Assembly: GCF_041228405.1 (NCBI RefSeq)
Contig: NZ_CP133888.1
Span: 3,720,001-3,784,000, forward strand
Direction of reading: 5' to 3'
Length of the DNA stretch: 64,000 nucleotides
Source of the DNA: Salinilacustrithrix flava
Lineage (GTDB): Bacteria; Actinomycetota; Acidimicrobiia; Acidimicrobiales; Salinilacustritrichaceae
Below are positions 35,381-43,359 of the stretch, in pieces (the first letter of the stretch is position 1; each line of letters begins with the position of its first letter). Made by a program: the position numbers and the translations under genes. The notes beneath the pieces are model-generated. The model worked only from the letters and a program-made list of their open reading frames with translations, was not told the origin of the DNA and did not search any database.

Positions 35381-35719
35381 CTACAGGTAGAGCCCGGTGC
35401 TGCCCTCTTCGAGGCGCTCCGAGGCCACGGCGTGGATGTCGCGCTCGCGCAGGATGATGTACTCGTCGCCCCGGACCTCGACCTCGTAGCGGTCCTCGGG
35501 GTTGAACAGCACCCGGTCGCCGATCTCCATGTTGCGGACGTTGGCGCCGGTGGCCACGACCCGGGCCCAGGCCAGGCGCTTGCCCATCTGGGCGGTGGCG
35601 GGGATGAGGATGCCGCCGGTGGACTTGCGCTCGCCGTCACCCCGGTCGATCTCCACCAGGATGCGGTCGTTCAGCATCTTGATCGGGAGCTTGTCGCCGT
35701 CGGTGCCGGGCTCGGTCAT
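35381..35719 (-). CDS. groES: GroES-like co-chaperonin (Cpn10)
   Basis: 112 aa; LNDRILVEI, the mobile loop GERKSTGGILIPATAQ and GDRVLFNPEDRYEVEVRGDEY match Cpn10. The middle and C-terminus diverge from canonical GroES (no VKVGDTVLF, extended tail), and no groEL is adjacent, so it may be a secondary copy. TAGCGT (minus, 35729-35734) ends 9 nt before ATG. A ~300-bp gap separates it from the VanY-type gene; I see no gene there. Confidence 0.8.
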   Translation of the reverse strand: MTEPGTDGDKLPIKMLNDRILVEIDRGDGERKSTGGILIPATAQMGKRLAWARVVATGANVRNMEIGDRVLFNPEDRYEVEVRGDEYIILRERDIHAVASERLEEGSTGLYL

Positions 35720-35728
35720 GGAGGGGCG

Positions 35729-35738
35729 ACGCTACCGT
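35729..35738. promoter_or_regulatory. interlocked divergent -10 boxes of groES and the hydrolase gene
   Basis: ACGCTACCGT holds TAGCGT on the minus strand (35734-35729, 9 nt before the groES ATG) and TACCGT on the plus strand (35733-35738, 8 nt before the hydrolase ATG). The two hexamers share the central TA, so the polymerases would compete for the site. Confidence 0.6.
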
Positions 35739-35746
35739 GCGCCCGG

Positions 35747-36376
35747 ATGGCAGACCGAAGCGCCCCGCCCGGCCAGGCGACCACCGCCGACGGCGTCACG
35801 ATCGAGCTCGCCTGGTCCCTCGCCGAGCATCCCCGGGCCGCCGCGGTGGTGACCCACCCCCACCCGCTGATGGGCGGCGACATGCACAACCCCGTGCCCG
35901 CCGGCGTCGCCCGGGCACTCGCTGCCGCCGGCGTGACGGCGGTGCGGCTGAGCTTCCGAGGTGCGGGCGGCAGCGGTGGCGAGCACGGGGGCGGCGACCC
36001 GGAGCGGGGCGACGTCGTGGCCGCGCTCGATGCGCTGGCCGACGTCGTCCAGGGTGTGCCGCTGGTCGGCGTGGGCTACTCCTTCGGCGCCGACGTGCTC
36101 CTGGCCGTCGAGGACCCCCGCCTGGTCGGGGTGGTCGCCGTCGCACCGCCGCTGCGGGTGCTGCCGATCGATGCCCTTCGCGCCCCGCGGGACGAGCGTC
36201 CGACCCTGGTCCTGTCCCCCGCCCACGACCAGTTCTGCGACCCCGACCAGGCCGCCTCGGCGGTCGAGGGGTGGCCGTCCACCACGGTCGAGCCGATCGT
36301 GGGCTGCGACCACTTCCTCGCCGGCGGCGTCCAGCGGGTGGTCGACCGGGTGCTGACCTTCGTCGACGACCTCTGA
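35747..36376 (+). CDS. alpha/beta hydrolase
   Basis: 209-aa cytoplasmic hydrolase of the YgdD/OsmC-linked type often called a dienelactone-hydrolase-like protein. VVTHPHPLMGGDMHNPVP forms the oxyanion-hole strand, VRLSFRGAGGSGG follows, and the nucleophile elbow is GVGYSFGADV with Ser. Asp in PAHDQFCDP and His in GCDHFLAGG complete the triad. ATG 35747 lies 8 nt after TACCGT (leaderless). Substrate unknown. Confidence 0.82.
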   Translation: MADRSAPPGQATTADGVTIELAWSLAEHPRAAAVVTHPHPLMGGDMHNPVPAGVARALAAAGVTAVRLSFRGAGGSGGEHGGGDPERGDVVAALDALADVVQGVPLVGVGYSFGADVLLAVEDPRLVGVVAVAPPLRVLPIDALRAPRDERPTLVLSPAHDQFCDPDQAASAVEGWPSTTVEPIVGCDHFLAGGVQRVVDRVLTFVDDL

Positions 36377-36383
36377 CCGGGGT

Positions 36384-36434
36384 GTTCCGCCACCGCTGCC
36401 AGTTTCCCGGGGGTTCTGGCAGCGACCACGGAAC
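36384..36434. terminator. family B hairpin between convergent genes
   Basis: Left arm 36384-36402 and right arm 36416-36434 (CTGGCAGCGACCACGGAAC) pair over the outer 6 and inner 9 bp, with a 4-nt internal mismatch. It sits between the hydrolase and lipoprotein stops. A candidate bidirectional terminator without a U-tract. Confidence 0.6.
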
Positions 36435-36440
36435 GCCAGC

Positions 36441-36932
36441 TCAGGGTGCGGTGACCTCGACCTGGTGCTGCAGCGGCGGCGGCGGATCCTGGACGGTGAG
36501 GGACAGCTCGAGGGTGTAGGCGCCCGGGGCCACGTCGCCGAGGTCGGCGTCGAGGACGACGGTGAGCGCCTCCCCCGGCTCGAGCGAACGCTCCTGCAGG
36601 GACTGGATGAAGGAGCGCGCCGCGCTCCACGTGTAGGCGGTCTCGCCGTCGGCATCGATGAGCTGGGCGTCGCCCTCCTGGCCGCTCGGGAAGACCAGCG
36701 TCACCGGCTCGTCGCTGACGTTGACCGCCTCGAAGCGCAGCTCCACCTCGCCGGCCGGGAGCTCGTCGTCGAGGTCGGTGACCAGGTCGATCGGCATGGT
36801 GATCTCCGTCGTCGGCGGGGCGGTGGTGGTCTCGGCGTCCTGGCCGACGTCGGTGGCGACGTCCTCGTCGTCGTCGCCGCAGGCGACCACGAGCAGGGAG
36901 CAGGCGGCCAGCGCAGCGAGCAGGCGCCTCAT
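36441..36932 (-). CDS. lipoprotein with BsuPI-like domain
   Basis: 163 aa. Lipoprotein signal MRRLLAALAACSLLVVACG with lipobox VVAC (Cys 18), an Asp/Thr-rich linker, then an Ig-like domain resembling the BsuPI intracellular protease inhibitor family (VNVSDEPVTLVFPSGQEGDA, YTWSAARSFIQSLQERSL, LEPGEALTV). In actinobacteria this domain appears on surface lipoproteins of unknown role. ATG 36932 overlaps the hisF stop by 4 bp, making it the last gene of the his array. Confidence 0.8.
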   Translation of the reverse strand: MRRLLAALAACSLLVVACGDDDEDVATDVGQDAETTTAPPTTEITMPIDLVTDLDDELPAGEVELRFEAVNVSDEPVTLVFPSGQEGDAQLIDADGETAYTWSAARSFIQSLQERSLEPGEALTVVLDADLGDVAPGAYTLELSLTVQDPPPPLQHQVEVTAP

Positions 36933-37717
36933 CGGGCCACCTCCTCGACGGGGCGGACGGCGATGCCGGCTGCGGCCATGTGCGCCTTGGCCTCGGCGAC
37001 GGTGTGCTCGCCGAAGTGGAAGATGGAGGCGGCGAGCACGGCATCGGCCCGGGCCTCGGTGACGCCCTCCACCAGGTGGTCGAGGGTGCCGACGCCACCG
37101 GACGCGATCACGGGCACGTCGACGGCGTCGGTGATGGCCCGGGTGAGGGGGATGTCGAAGCCGATCTTGGTGCCGTCGCGGTCCATGGAGGTGAGCAGGA
37201 TCTCGCCGGCGCCCAGCGCCACGACCTGCTGGGCCCACTCGACGGCGTCGATGCCGGTGGGGGTGCGCCCGCCGGCGACGAAGACCTCGAAGTGCGTCCG
37301 GCCGTCGGCGTCGGTGACGGCCTTGGCGTCGATGGCCACGACCGCGCACTGGGAGCCGAACTCGGTGGCGATCTCGGAGACCAGCTCGGGGCGGGCGACC
37401 GCGGCGGAGTTCACCGACACCTTGTCGGCCCCGGCCCGCAGCAGGCGCCGCGCGTCGTCGACGGAGCGGATGCCGCCACCGACGGTGAAGGGGATGAAGA
37501 CCTCCTCCGCGGTGCGGCGGGCGACGTCGAGGATGGTGTCGCGCTGGTCCGAGGAGGCGGTGATGTCGAGGAACACGACCTCGTCGGCGCCCTCCCGGTC
37601 GTAGCGGGCGGCGAGCTCGACGGGGTCGCCGGCGTCGACGAGGTCGACGAAGTTCACGCCCTTGACGACGCGGCCGCCCTCGACGTCGAGGCACGGGATG
37701 ACGCGAGCGGTCTGCAC
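36929..37717 (-). CDS. hisF: imidazole glycerol phosphate synthase, cyclase subunit
   Basis: Uses ammonia from HisH to make IGP and AICAR. 262-aa TIM barrel; catalytic Asp in IPCLDVEGGRVVKGVNF and in LLTSMDRDGTKIGFD, plus VIASGGVGTLDHLVEG and VGGGIRSVDDARRLL. 10 bp after hisA, overlapping the following lipoprotein gene. Confidence 0.97.
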   Translation of the reverse strand: MQTARVIPCLDVEGGRVVKGVNFVDLVDAGDPVELAARYDREGADEVVFLDITASSDQRDTILDVARRTAEEVFIPFTVGGGIRSVDDARRLLRAGADKVSVNSAAVARPELVSEIATEFGSQCAVVAIDAKAVTDADGRTHFEVFVAGGRTPTGIDAVEWAQQVVALGAGEILLTSMDRDGTKIGFDIPLTRAITDAVDVPVIASGGVGTLDHLVEGVTEARADAVLAASIFHFGEHTVAEAKAHMAAAGIAVRPVEEVAR

Positions 37718-37727
37718 GTCTCGAAGG

Positions 37728-38456
37728 CTACGGGCGGGAGAGCGCCCTGACGGCCTCGGCCACGTCGACCCGGCCCTCGTAGATGGCGGTGCCGACGATG
37801 ACGCCCGACAGGGTCCGGCCGTCTCGATCCAGGCAGTCCAGCAGACGGAGGTGCTCCAGCTCCCCGACGCCGCCCGACGCGATCACGTCGAGCGCCGTCA
37901 GCCCGAGCAGCTCGGAGAGGCCGTCGAGGTCGGGACCGCCGAGCAGGCCCTCGCCTTGGATCTGGGTGACGACCACGGCGCTGGCACCGGAGTCCTCGAG
38001 GCGGGCGAGCGCGTCGGCGATGTCGAGCCCCGCTCCCTCGGTCCACCCCTTGATCGAGACCTCGCGGCCGCGCACGTCGAGGCCGAGCGCCACCGCCTGC
38101 GATGCCGCCACCTGCTCGACGAGCTCGGGCTGCTCGACCGCGGCGGTGCCCATCACGACCCGGGCGACGCCGGCGTCGGCGAGGGCACGGGCGGCATCGA
38201 CGGAGCGGACGCCGCCGCCCGCCTGGACCGGGACGGACACGGCGTCGCACACCCGGGCGATCAGCTCGCGGTTGTGGGCCTCGCCGGTGCGGGCGGCGTC
38301 GAGGTCGACCATGTGGATCCACGGCACGCCGGCCGCCTCGAACCCGAGAGCGACCTCGACGGGGTCGTCGGCATGGACGGCCTCGCGGTCGAAGTCGCCC
38401 TGGACGAGCTGCACGACCTTGCCACCGCGCAGGTCGATGGCGGGATAGAGGTCCAT
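37728..38456 (-). CDS. hisA: ProFAR isomerase
   Basis: 242-aa barrel catalysing the fourth step of histidine synthesis. Catalytic Asp in YPAIDLRGGKVVQLVQGDF and in VVVTQIQGEGLLGGPDLDG, where the second segment has Gln-Gly-Glu-Gly instead of the usual T-x-DG. VQAGGGVRSVDAARAL and VIASGGVGELEHL bind phosphate. Because trpF is separate, HisA need not act as bifunctional PriA here, though its sequence is PriA-like. Confidence 0.93.
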   Translation of the reverse strand: MDLYPAIDLRGGKVVQLVQGDFDREAVHADDPVEVALGFEAAGVPWIHMVDLDAARTGEAHNRELIARVCDAVSVPVQAGGGVRSVDAARALADAGVARVVMGTAAVEQPELVEQVAASQAVALGLDVRGREVSIKGWTEGAGLDIADALARLEDSGASAVVVTQIQGEGLLGGPDLDGLSELLGLTALDVIASGGVGELEHLRLLDCLDRDGRTLSGVIVGTAIYEGRVDVAEAVRALSRP

Positions 38457-38469
38457 CAGGCGACGCCCC

Positions 38470-39102
38470 TCATGCCCGGCCCTGCTGGACGAGGTCGACG
38501 AAGTTCTGCATGAACGCGAGCCCGGGGGTGGAGGACTTCTCCGGGTGGAACTGGGCCGCGTGCACGTGGCCGTGCTCGACCGCGGCCACGACGGGGCCGC
38601 CGTAGTCGCAGGTGGCCACGACGTGGTCGGACATCGGGGCGGCGTAGCTGTGCACGAAGTACATCCAGATCGGGTCGTCGAGGGCCTCGAACAGCGCCGT
38701 GGGCCGGATGACGTCGACCACGTTCCACTGCATCTGCGGGCGCTTCACGCCCTCGGGCAGCAGCTGGACGGTGCCGGGCAGGATGCCGAGCCCCTTGCGT
38801 CCCGGGGTCTCCTCGGAGGCCTCGTAGAGCAGCTGCATGCCGACGCAGATGCCGAGGAAGGGCTTCTCGGCCTCGACGGCCTCGTGGGCCAGGTCGGCGA
38901 CGCCGGTGCGCTCGACCGCGTCCATGCACGCGCCGAACGCGCCGACGCCGGGGAGGATGACGCCGGCAGCGTCGCGGACGACGGCCGGGTCGGCGGTGAG
39001 GCGGGCGTCGGCCCCGTGGCGCTCGAGCGACTTCTGGGCCGAGCGGAGGTTGCCGATGCCGTAGTCGAGGACGGCGATGAGCGGCTTCTCGGTCACCGGC
39101 AC
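38470..39102 (-). CDS. hisH: imidazole glycerol phosphate synthase, glutaminase subunit
   Basis: 210-aa class I glutamine amidotransferase feeding ammonia to HisF. LDYGIGNLRSAQKSLER at the N-terminus, nucleophile Cys in FLGICVGMQLLYEASEE, His/Glu in AAQFHPEKSS. Start GTG 39102 (PVTEKPLIAVLDYG). A family A hairpin fills the 76-bp gap to hisB. Confidence 0.96.
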   Translation of the reverse strand: MPVTEKPLIAVLDYGIGNLRSAQKSLERHGADARLTADPAVVRDAAGVILPGVGAFGACMDAVERTGVADLAHEAVEAEKPFLGICVGMQLLYEASEETPGRKGLGILPGTVQLLPEGVKRPQMQWNVVDVIRPTALFEALDDPIWMYFVHSYAAPMSDHVVATCDYGGPVVAAVEHGHVHAAQFHPEKSSTPGLAFMQNFVDLVQQGRA

Positions 39103-39115
39103 CCCCGCAGATCAC

Positions 39116-39166
39116 CGTTCTGGGCCGCGGTCCATGCCTCGGGGGCGCATCCCGCGTCCCAGAACG
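39116..39166. repeat. family A hairpin between hisB and hisH
   Basis: CGTTCTGGG (39116-39124) and CCCAGAACG (39158-39166) form a 9-bp stem around CCGCGG/CCCGCG inner pairing. The left arm continues as CGTTCTGGGCCGCGG. It lies inside the his gene string, where a full terminator would cut hisH-A-F off, so partial attenuation or RNA processing is possible. Confidence 0.7.
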
Positions 39167-39178
39167 AGGAAGTGGGGG

Positions 39179-39769
39179 TCACAGGGCGCCCTTGGTGGAG
39201 GGGACGCCGCCGCCCTCGACGCGCACGGCGTCGCGCAGGCAGCGGGCCAGGCCCTTGAAGCTGGCCTCGAGCACATGGTGGGTGTTCACGCCCGCCTTCT
39301 TGGTGACGTGGAGCGTGATCAGCGCCTGCTGGGCGAAGGACTCGAGGAAGTGCACGCCCATCTCGGGGTTGAACGGCGGGTCGCCGAGGGGCAGGACCTC
39401 GCCGAAGGGCAGGTCGATGGCGGCGTGCGCCCGCCCCGACAGGTCGAGGGCGACCTCGATCAGGGCCTCGTCCAGCGGGTACAGGCCGCTGGCGAAGCGC
39501 CGGACGCCGGCCTTGTCGCCGAGGGCCTCCTTGAACGCCTGACCGACCACGATGCCGACGTCCTCCACCGTGTGGTGCCCGTCGACGTGGAGGTCGCCGG
39601 TGGCCTGCACGGTGAGATCGAAGCCCCCGTGGCGACCGAGCTGGTCGAGCATGTGGTCGAAGAACGGCAGCCCGGTGCTGATGTCGGTGGTGCCGGTGCC
39701 GTCGAGGTCGATCGTGACCGAGACCGTGGTCTCCTTGGTCTCCCGGTTGATGGTCGCGGTGCGGCTCAT
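39179..39769 (-). CDS. hisB: imidazoleglycerol-phosphate dehydratase
   Basis: 196-aa monofunctional IGPD. Mn ligands lie in LPFFDHMLDQLGRHGGFD, GDLHVDGHHTVEDVGI, MGVHFLESFAQQA and NTHHVLEASFKGLARCLRDA. No HisN phosphatase domain. ATG 39769 overlaps the hisC stop by 4 bp. Confidence 0.97.
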   Translation of the reverse strand: MSRTATINRETKETTVSVTIDLDGTGTTDISTGLPFFDHMLDQLGRHGGFDLTVQATGDLHVDGHHTVEDVGIVVGQAFKEALGDKAGVRRFASGLYPLDEALIEVALDLSGRAHAAIDLPFGEVLPLGDPPFNPEMGVHFLESFAQQALITLHVTKKAGVNTHHVLEASFKGLARCLRDAVRVEGGGVPSTKGAL

Positions 39770-40833
39770 GAGGTCTCCAGGATGTCGGTGAGGGCGTCGA
39801 GGAAGCGGTCGTCCTCGCCGGGGGTGCCGAGCGTGATGCGCAGGCAGCCGTCGAGCCGGGGCCAGGACGCGCAGTTGCGCACCAGGACCGATCGCTCGAC
39901 GAGGCGCTGCCAGACGGTGTCGCCGTCGACGGCGTCGGGGCGGAACAGGATGAAGTTGGCGCCGGACGGCCACACGGTGACGGGCAGCTGGGACAGCGCA
40001 GCGGTGACCCTGCCGCGCTCCTCCACCAGGTCCGACACCCGGCGGCGCATCTGGGGCTCGAAGTCGAGCGCGACCCGGCCGGCGATCTGCTTCACCGCGT
40101 CGAGGTGGTAGGGCAGGACGACCTCGGAGAGCTCCTCGACCAGCCAGGTCGGGCCGATCAGGTAGCCGAGGCGGGCGGCCGCCATGGACCAGGTCTTGGA
40201 GTAGGTGCGTGTGACCACGATCGGCGAGGTCTCGTCGACGAGCTCCAGCGCGGACCACGGGGCGAACTGCCCGTAGGCCTCGTCGACCACGACCAGCCCG
40301 GGGGCGAGGTCGGCGACGGCGCGAACGGTCTCCTCGGTCTCGACCATGCCCGTCGGGTTGTTCGGCGAGCAGAGGAACGTGATGGTCGGGTCGTGCTCGG
40401 TGAGGACCCGGCGCACCTCGTCCATGTCGAGTGCGAAGTCCTCGGTGCGCTCCCCCGACACCACCGCGGTGTTGGTGATCTTGGGGATGTGGGAGTGCAG
40501 GGCGTAGGTCGGCTCGAAGGTGGCCACGCTGCGACCCGGACCGCCGTAGGTGAGGCACAGGGTCTGCAGCACCTCGTTGGAGCCGTTGGCCACGAACACC
40601 TGGGAGGCCTGCACGCCGTGGTGCGCGGCGATGGCCTCGCGCAGCTCGGTGGCGGCGCGGTCGGGGTAGCGGTGCCACTCGACGCCGGCCAGCTCGGCGG
40701 CCAGCGCCTCCCGGAACCCCTCGGGCGGCGGTTCCGGGGCCTCGTTGGTGTTGAGGCGGACGTCGACCTCGACCTGCGGGGAGTGGTAGCCGGGGTGGAG
40801 GGCGAGGTCGTCTCGGACGCGGGGCCGCTTCAC
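39766..40833 (-). CDS. hisC: histidinol-phosphate aminotransferase
   Basis: 355-aa PLP aminotransferase (class I/II). VRLNTNEAPEPPPEGF, YPDRAATELREAIA, NGSNEVLQTLCLTYGGPGR, SPNNPTGM, VVDEAYGQFAP and the Schiff-base Lys in RTYSKTWSMAAARLGYLIG are present. Overlaps hisD and hisB by 4 bp each. Confidence 0.96.
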   Translation of the reverse strand: MKRPRVRDDLALHPGYHSPQVEVDVRLNTNEAPEPPPEGFREALAAELAGVEWHRYPDRAATELREAIAAHHGVQASQVFVANGSNEVLQTLCLTYGGPGRSVATFEPTYALHSHIPKITNTAVVSGERTEDFALDMDEVRRVLTEHDPTITFLCSPNNPTGMVETEETVRAVADLAPGLVVVDEAYGQFAPWSALELVDETSPIVVTRTYSKTWSMAAARLGYLIGPTWLVEELSEVVLPYHLDAVKQIAGRVALDFEPQMRRRVSDLVEERGRVTAALSQLPVTVWPSGANFILFRPDAVDGDTVWQRLVERSVLVRNCASWPRLDGCLRITLGTPGEDDRFLDALTDILETS

Positions 40834-42140
40834 CGCTCGACCCGCTGGCGGACGGAGTCGGCGTGGGCGGCGAGGCCCTCGGCAGCGGCCATGGCCTGCA
40901 CGTGCGGGGCGAGGCCGCGCAGCGCGGCCTCGTCGAGGCTGACCACGTGGATGTGCTTGCAGAAGTCGTCGACGCGCAGGGCGCCGGCGAAGCGGGCCGA
41001 GCCGTAGGTGGGCAGCACGTGGTTGGGGCCGGCGACGTAGTCACCGACGCTGGCCGGCGCCCACGGGCCGCAGAACACCGCGCCGGCGTGCTTCACGCGC
41101 ACGAGCAGGTCCTCGGAGTCGGCGGTCTGCAGCTCGAGGTGCTCGGGGGCGATGACGTTGGCGACGTCGATGGCGGCGGCGGGACCGTCGACGACCACGG
41201 CGTAGCCGGCGTCGGCGAGGGTGGCCTCGATGTGCTCGCGCCGGGGGCTGGTGGCGACGATCCGGCCGACCGCCTCGTCCACGGCGGCGCGGACGTCCTC
41301 GTCCCAGCAGATCAGCCAGGCCAGCCCGTCGGGGCCGTGCTCGGCCTGAAGCACGATGTCGATGGCGACGTCCTCGACCACGGCGTCGCGGTCGGCGACG
41401 ACGACGACCTCGGAGGGGCCGGCGAAGCTGGACGGCACCCCGACGAGGCCGCTGGACGCGACCTCCCGCTTGGCCTGGGCGACGCGGGCGCTGCCCGGAC
41501 CGACGATGACGTCCACCGCGAGGATGGACTCGGTGCCGTAGGCGAGCGCGGCGATGGCAGCGGGCCCGGCGACGCGGTGCACCTCGTCGACGCCGGCGAT
41601 GGCGGCCGCGGCGAGGATGCCGTCGTCGACCTTGCCGTCGGGACCCGGGGCGGTGCACAGCACGGTCTCGTGCACGCCGGCGACCTTGGCCGGGACGGCG
41701 GTCATGAGCGCGGTGGAGAGCAGGGGGGCGAGCGCGGAGGGCACGTACAGGCCGGCCCGATCGACGGGACGGCGCAGCTCGCGCACGACCAGGCCGTCGC
41801 GCTCGTAGCGGGCGGGGTCGTGCAGCTGGGCCCGGTGGTAGGCGGCGATGTTGCGGTGCGCGGTCTCGAGCGCGGTCCGCAGCGCCGGATCGATGCGCTC
41901 CACGGCGCCGGCGACGTCGTCGGGGTCGACACGGATGGCGTCGATGTCGACGCCGTCGAACTCCTTGGTCATGGCGCGCAGGGCCTCGTCGCCGCCCACC
42001 CGGACCCGCTCGATGACGGCACGGACCTGCTCGATCGGCGGTTCCTCGGCCGCCTTCGGGCGGGGCAGCACCGACCGCAGCGCATGGGGATCCGACGTGT
42101 CGGTGCCGCGCAGGTCGAGCGTGGTGAGGAGGCCGGTCAC
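40830..42140 (-). CDS. hisD: histidinol dehydrogenase
   Basis: Last two oxidations of histidine synthesis. 436 aa; LYVPSALAPLLSTALMTAVP, AIAALAYGTESI, VDVIVGPGSARVAQAKREV, SFAGPSEVVVVAD, LQAEHGPDGLAWLI, IAPEHLELQ and GAVFCGPWAPASVGDYVAGPN match HisD, with Zn and catalytic His residues. GTG 42140 is preceded by TAGCCT (minus, 42148-42153) with a 7-nt spacer: a leaderless promoter heading the hisD-C-B array. No hisG or hisE nearby. Confidence 0.97.
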   Translation of the reverse strand: MTGLLTTLDLRGTDTSDPHALRSVLPRPKAAEEPPIEQVRAVIERVRVGGDEALRAMTKEFDGVDIDAIRVDPDDVAGAVERIDPALRTALETAHRNIAAYHRAQLHDPARYERDGLVVRELRRPVDRAGLYVPSALAPLLSTALMTAVPAKVAGVHETVLCTAPGPDGKVDDGILAAAAIAGVDEVHRVAGPAAIAALAYGTESILAVDVIVGPGSARVAQAKREVASSGLVGVPSSFAGPSEVVVVADRDAVVEDVAIDIVLQAEHGPDGLAWLICWDEDVRAAVDEAVGRIVATSPRREHIEATLADAGYAVVVDGPAAAIDVANVIAPEHLELQTADSEDLLVRVKHAGAVFCGPWAPASVGDYVAGPNHVLPTYGSARFAGALRVDDFCKHIHVVSLDEAALRGLAPHVQAMAAAEGLAAHADSVRQRVER

Positions 42141-42147
42141 CCGGCGC

Positions 42148-42188
42148 AGGCTACCGGCGGCCGGAACCGGGTCCGAAGTGGGTAGAAC
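42148..42188. promoter_or_regulatory. divergent -10 boxes of hisD and a 62-aa ORF
   Basis: Minus-strand TAGCCT (42148-42153) lies 7 nt before hisD GTG 42140. Plus-strand TAGAAC (42183-42188) lies 7 nt before GTG 42196. Neither start has a Shine-Dalgarno, so both mRNAs are probably leaderless. Confidence 0.55.
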
Positions 42189-42195
42189 TGTGGCC

Positions 42196-42384
42196 GTGAG
42201 CACCGACGCGGCAGAGCTGTCCTCCATCCAGGGCACCCTCGAGGAGCTCAGCCAGCGCGTCGCCGCCATCGCCGACCGGCGCGACAGCGACCCGGACGAC
42301 CCGATCTCCCCCGGCCTGTTCGAGGTCGAGCGGTCGCTGCGCAACGCCGTGCGCCGCCTCGACCGCCTCCGCGGCAGCCTCTAA
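42196..42384 (+). CDS. 62-aa charged helical protein
   Basis: Small protein rich in Asp/Arg/Leu heptads (LEELSQRVAAIADRRDSD and LFEVERSLRNAVRRLDRLRG), predicted two-helix coiled coil, no membrane segment. GTG 42196 is 7 nt after TAGAAC; GTG 42190 is in frame but too close to the -10. Resembles small actinobacterial hypothetical proteins; function unknown. Followed by two tandem hairpins. Confidence 0.6.
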   Translation: MSTDAAELSSIQGTLEELSQRVAAIADRRDSDPDDPISPGLFEVERSLRNAVRRLDRLRGSL

Positions 42385-42414
42385 CGCCCAAGACCGAGTC
42401 TCGGGCGCGGGTCA

Positions 42415-42484
42415 GGGGCCGAACACCGTGGTGTCCGGCCCCGTGACGCGGCGACGGCGCCCGGGTGGGAGTGGGCGCCGTCGC
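42415..42484 (+). terminator. two tandem hairpins after the 62-aa ORF
   Basis: First hairpin 42415-42442: GGGGCC/GGCCCC outer stem with GAACACC/GGTGTCC inner pairing and one mismatch. Second hairpin: perfect 12-bp stem (42451-42462 GCGACGGCGCCC with 42473-42484) and a 10-nt loop. Neither has a U-tract. They separate the convergent 62-aa ORF and nth; the remaining ~90 bp show nothing more. Confidence 0.6.
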
Positions 42485-42574
42485 TGGCGTTGCCGGGCGG
42501 CGGATCCCGTGCAACGCGTCAGTTCCAGGTGGCGGGAACCTGGACTGAGGGAAACGCTACATGATCCACACGGC

Positions 42575-43318
42575 CTACGCGACACCACCGCGGGATTTTT
42601 TCGGCTTGTGCGGTGACGTGGGCAGATCAGCCATCCCGAAGGACGGGCAGAACCACGCGAGCGGGCATTCCGGGCACGCAGGGCGGCGGGCGAAGCAGGT
42701 CCGGCGGCCGTGGAGGATGAGCCGCAGGCTGAACAGCCCGCGCTCGGCGGCGGGCACCATGGCGCCGAGCTCGTGCTCGACCTTGACCGGATCGGTCTCC
42801 TCGGTGAGGCCGAGGCGGATGGCCACCCGTCCGACGTGGGTGTCCACCGGCAGGCCGGGCTCGTCGAGGGCCACCGAGCGGATCACGTTGGCCGTCTTGC
42901 GCCCGACGCCGGGGAGCGCCACGAGGTCGCTGATGCGGTGGGGCACCTCACCCCCGTGGTGCTCGAGGAGCCGGGCCGACATGCCGAGCAGCGACTTGGC
43001 CTTCTGGCGGAAGAACCCGGTTGGGTGGATGACCTGCTCCAGCTCCTCGGGGTCGGCGCCGGCGAGGGACTCGGGATCGGGCCAGCGGGCGAAGACCTCC
43101 GGGGTGGTCATGTTCACGCGCTCGTCGGTGCACTGGGCCGACAGGATCGTGGCCACGAGCAGCTCGAAGGGGTCGCGGTGGTCGAGCTCGCACAGCTCGA
43201 CCGCGGTGCCCGGGTAGGCCTCGGCCAGGGCCTCGTGGGCGGCCCGACCACGTCCCGCCGGCGTGCGGGGTCGCCGGCGGCCCGGCGGTGGTGGGGGGTT
43301 CTGCACGCGGGCGGCCAT
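42575..43318 (-). CDS. nth: endonuclease III (DNA glycosylase/AP lyase)
   Basis: Base-excision repair enzyme for oxidised pyrimidines. 247 aa; HhH motif LPGVGRKTANV with catalytic Lys, catalytic Asp in PVDTHVGRV, and the 4Fe-4S cluster Cys in CFARRPACPECPLAWFC (spacing 6-2-5). An extra ~25-residue Pro/Arg-rich N-terminus resembles other actinobacterial Nth. TAGCCT (minus, 43325-43330) ends 6 nt before ATG. Confidence 0.96.
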   Translation of the reverse strand: MAARVQNPPPPPGRRRPRTPAGRGRAAHEALAEAYPGTAVELCELDHRDPFELLVATILSAQCTDERVNMTTPEVFARWPDPESLAGADPEELEQVIHPTGFFRQKAKSLLGMSARLLEHHGGEVPHRISDLVALPGVGRKTANVIRSVALDEPGLPVDTHVGRVAIRLGLTEETDPVKVEHELGAMVPAAERGLFSLRLILHGRRTCFARRPACPECPLAWFCPSFGMADLPTSPHKPKKSRGGVA

Positions 43319-43324
43319 GGTCGG

Positions 43325-43350
43325 AGGCTACCGACGGCCCTCGGTAGCCT
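43325..43350. promoter_or_regulatory. mirror-image -10 boxes of nth and mshD
   Basis: TAGCCT on the minus strand (43325-43330, 6 nt before the nth ATG) and TAGCCT on the plus strand (43345-43350, 9 nt before the mshD ATG) form an inverted pair, with CCGA/TCGG flanks also mirrored. Both genes would be leaderless. Confidence 0.6.
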
Positions 43351-43359
43351 CGGCCGCCC

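Noticed and set aside
42592..42599. T-run as tail of a terminator for the 62-aa ORF
   Set aside because: It lies more than 100 bp beyond the hairpins and inside the coding 3' end of nth.
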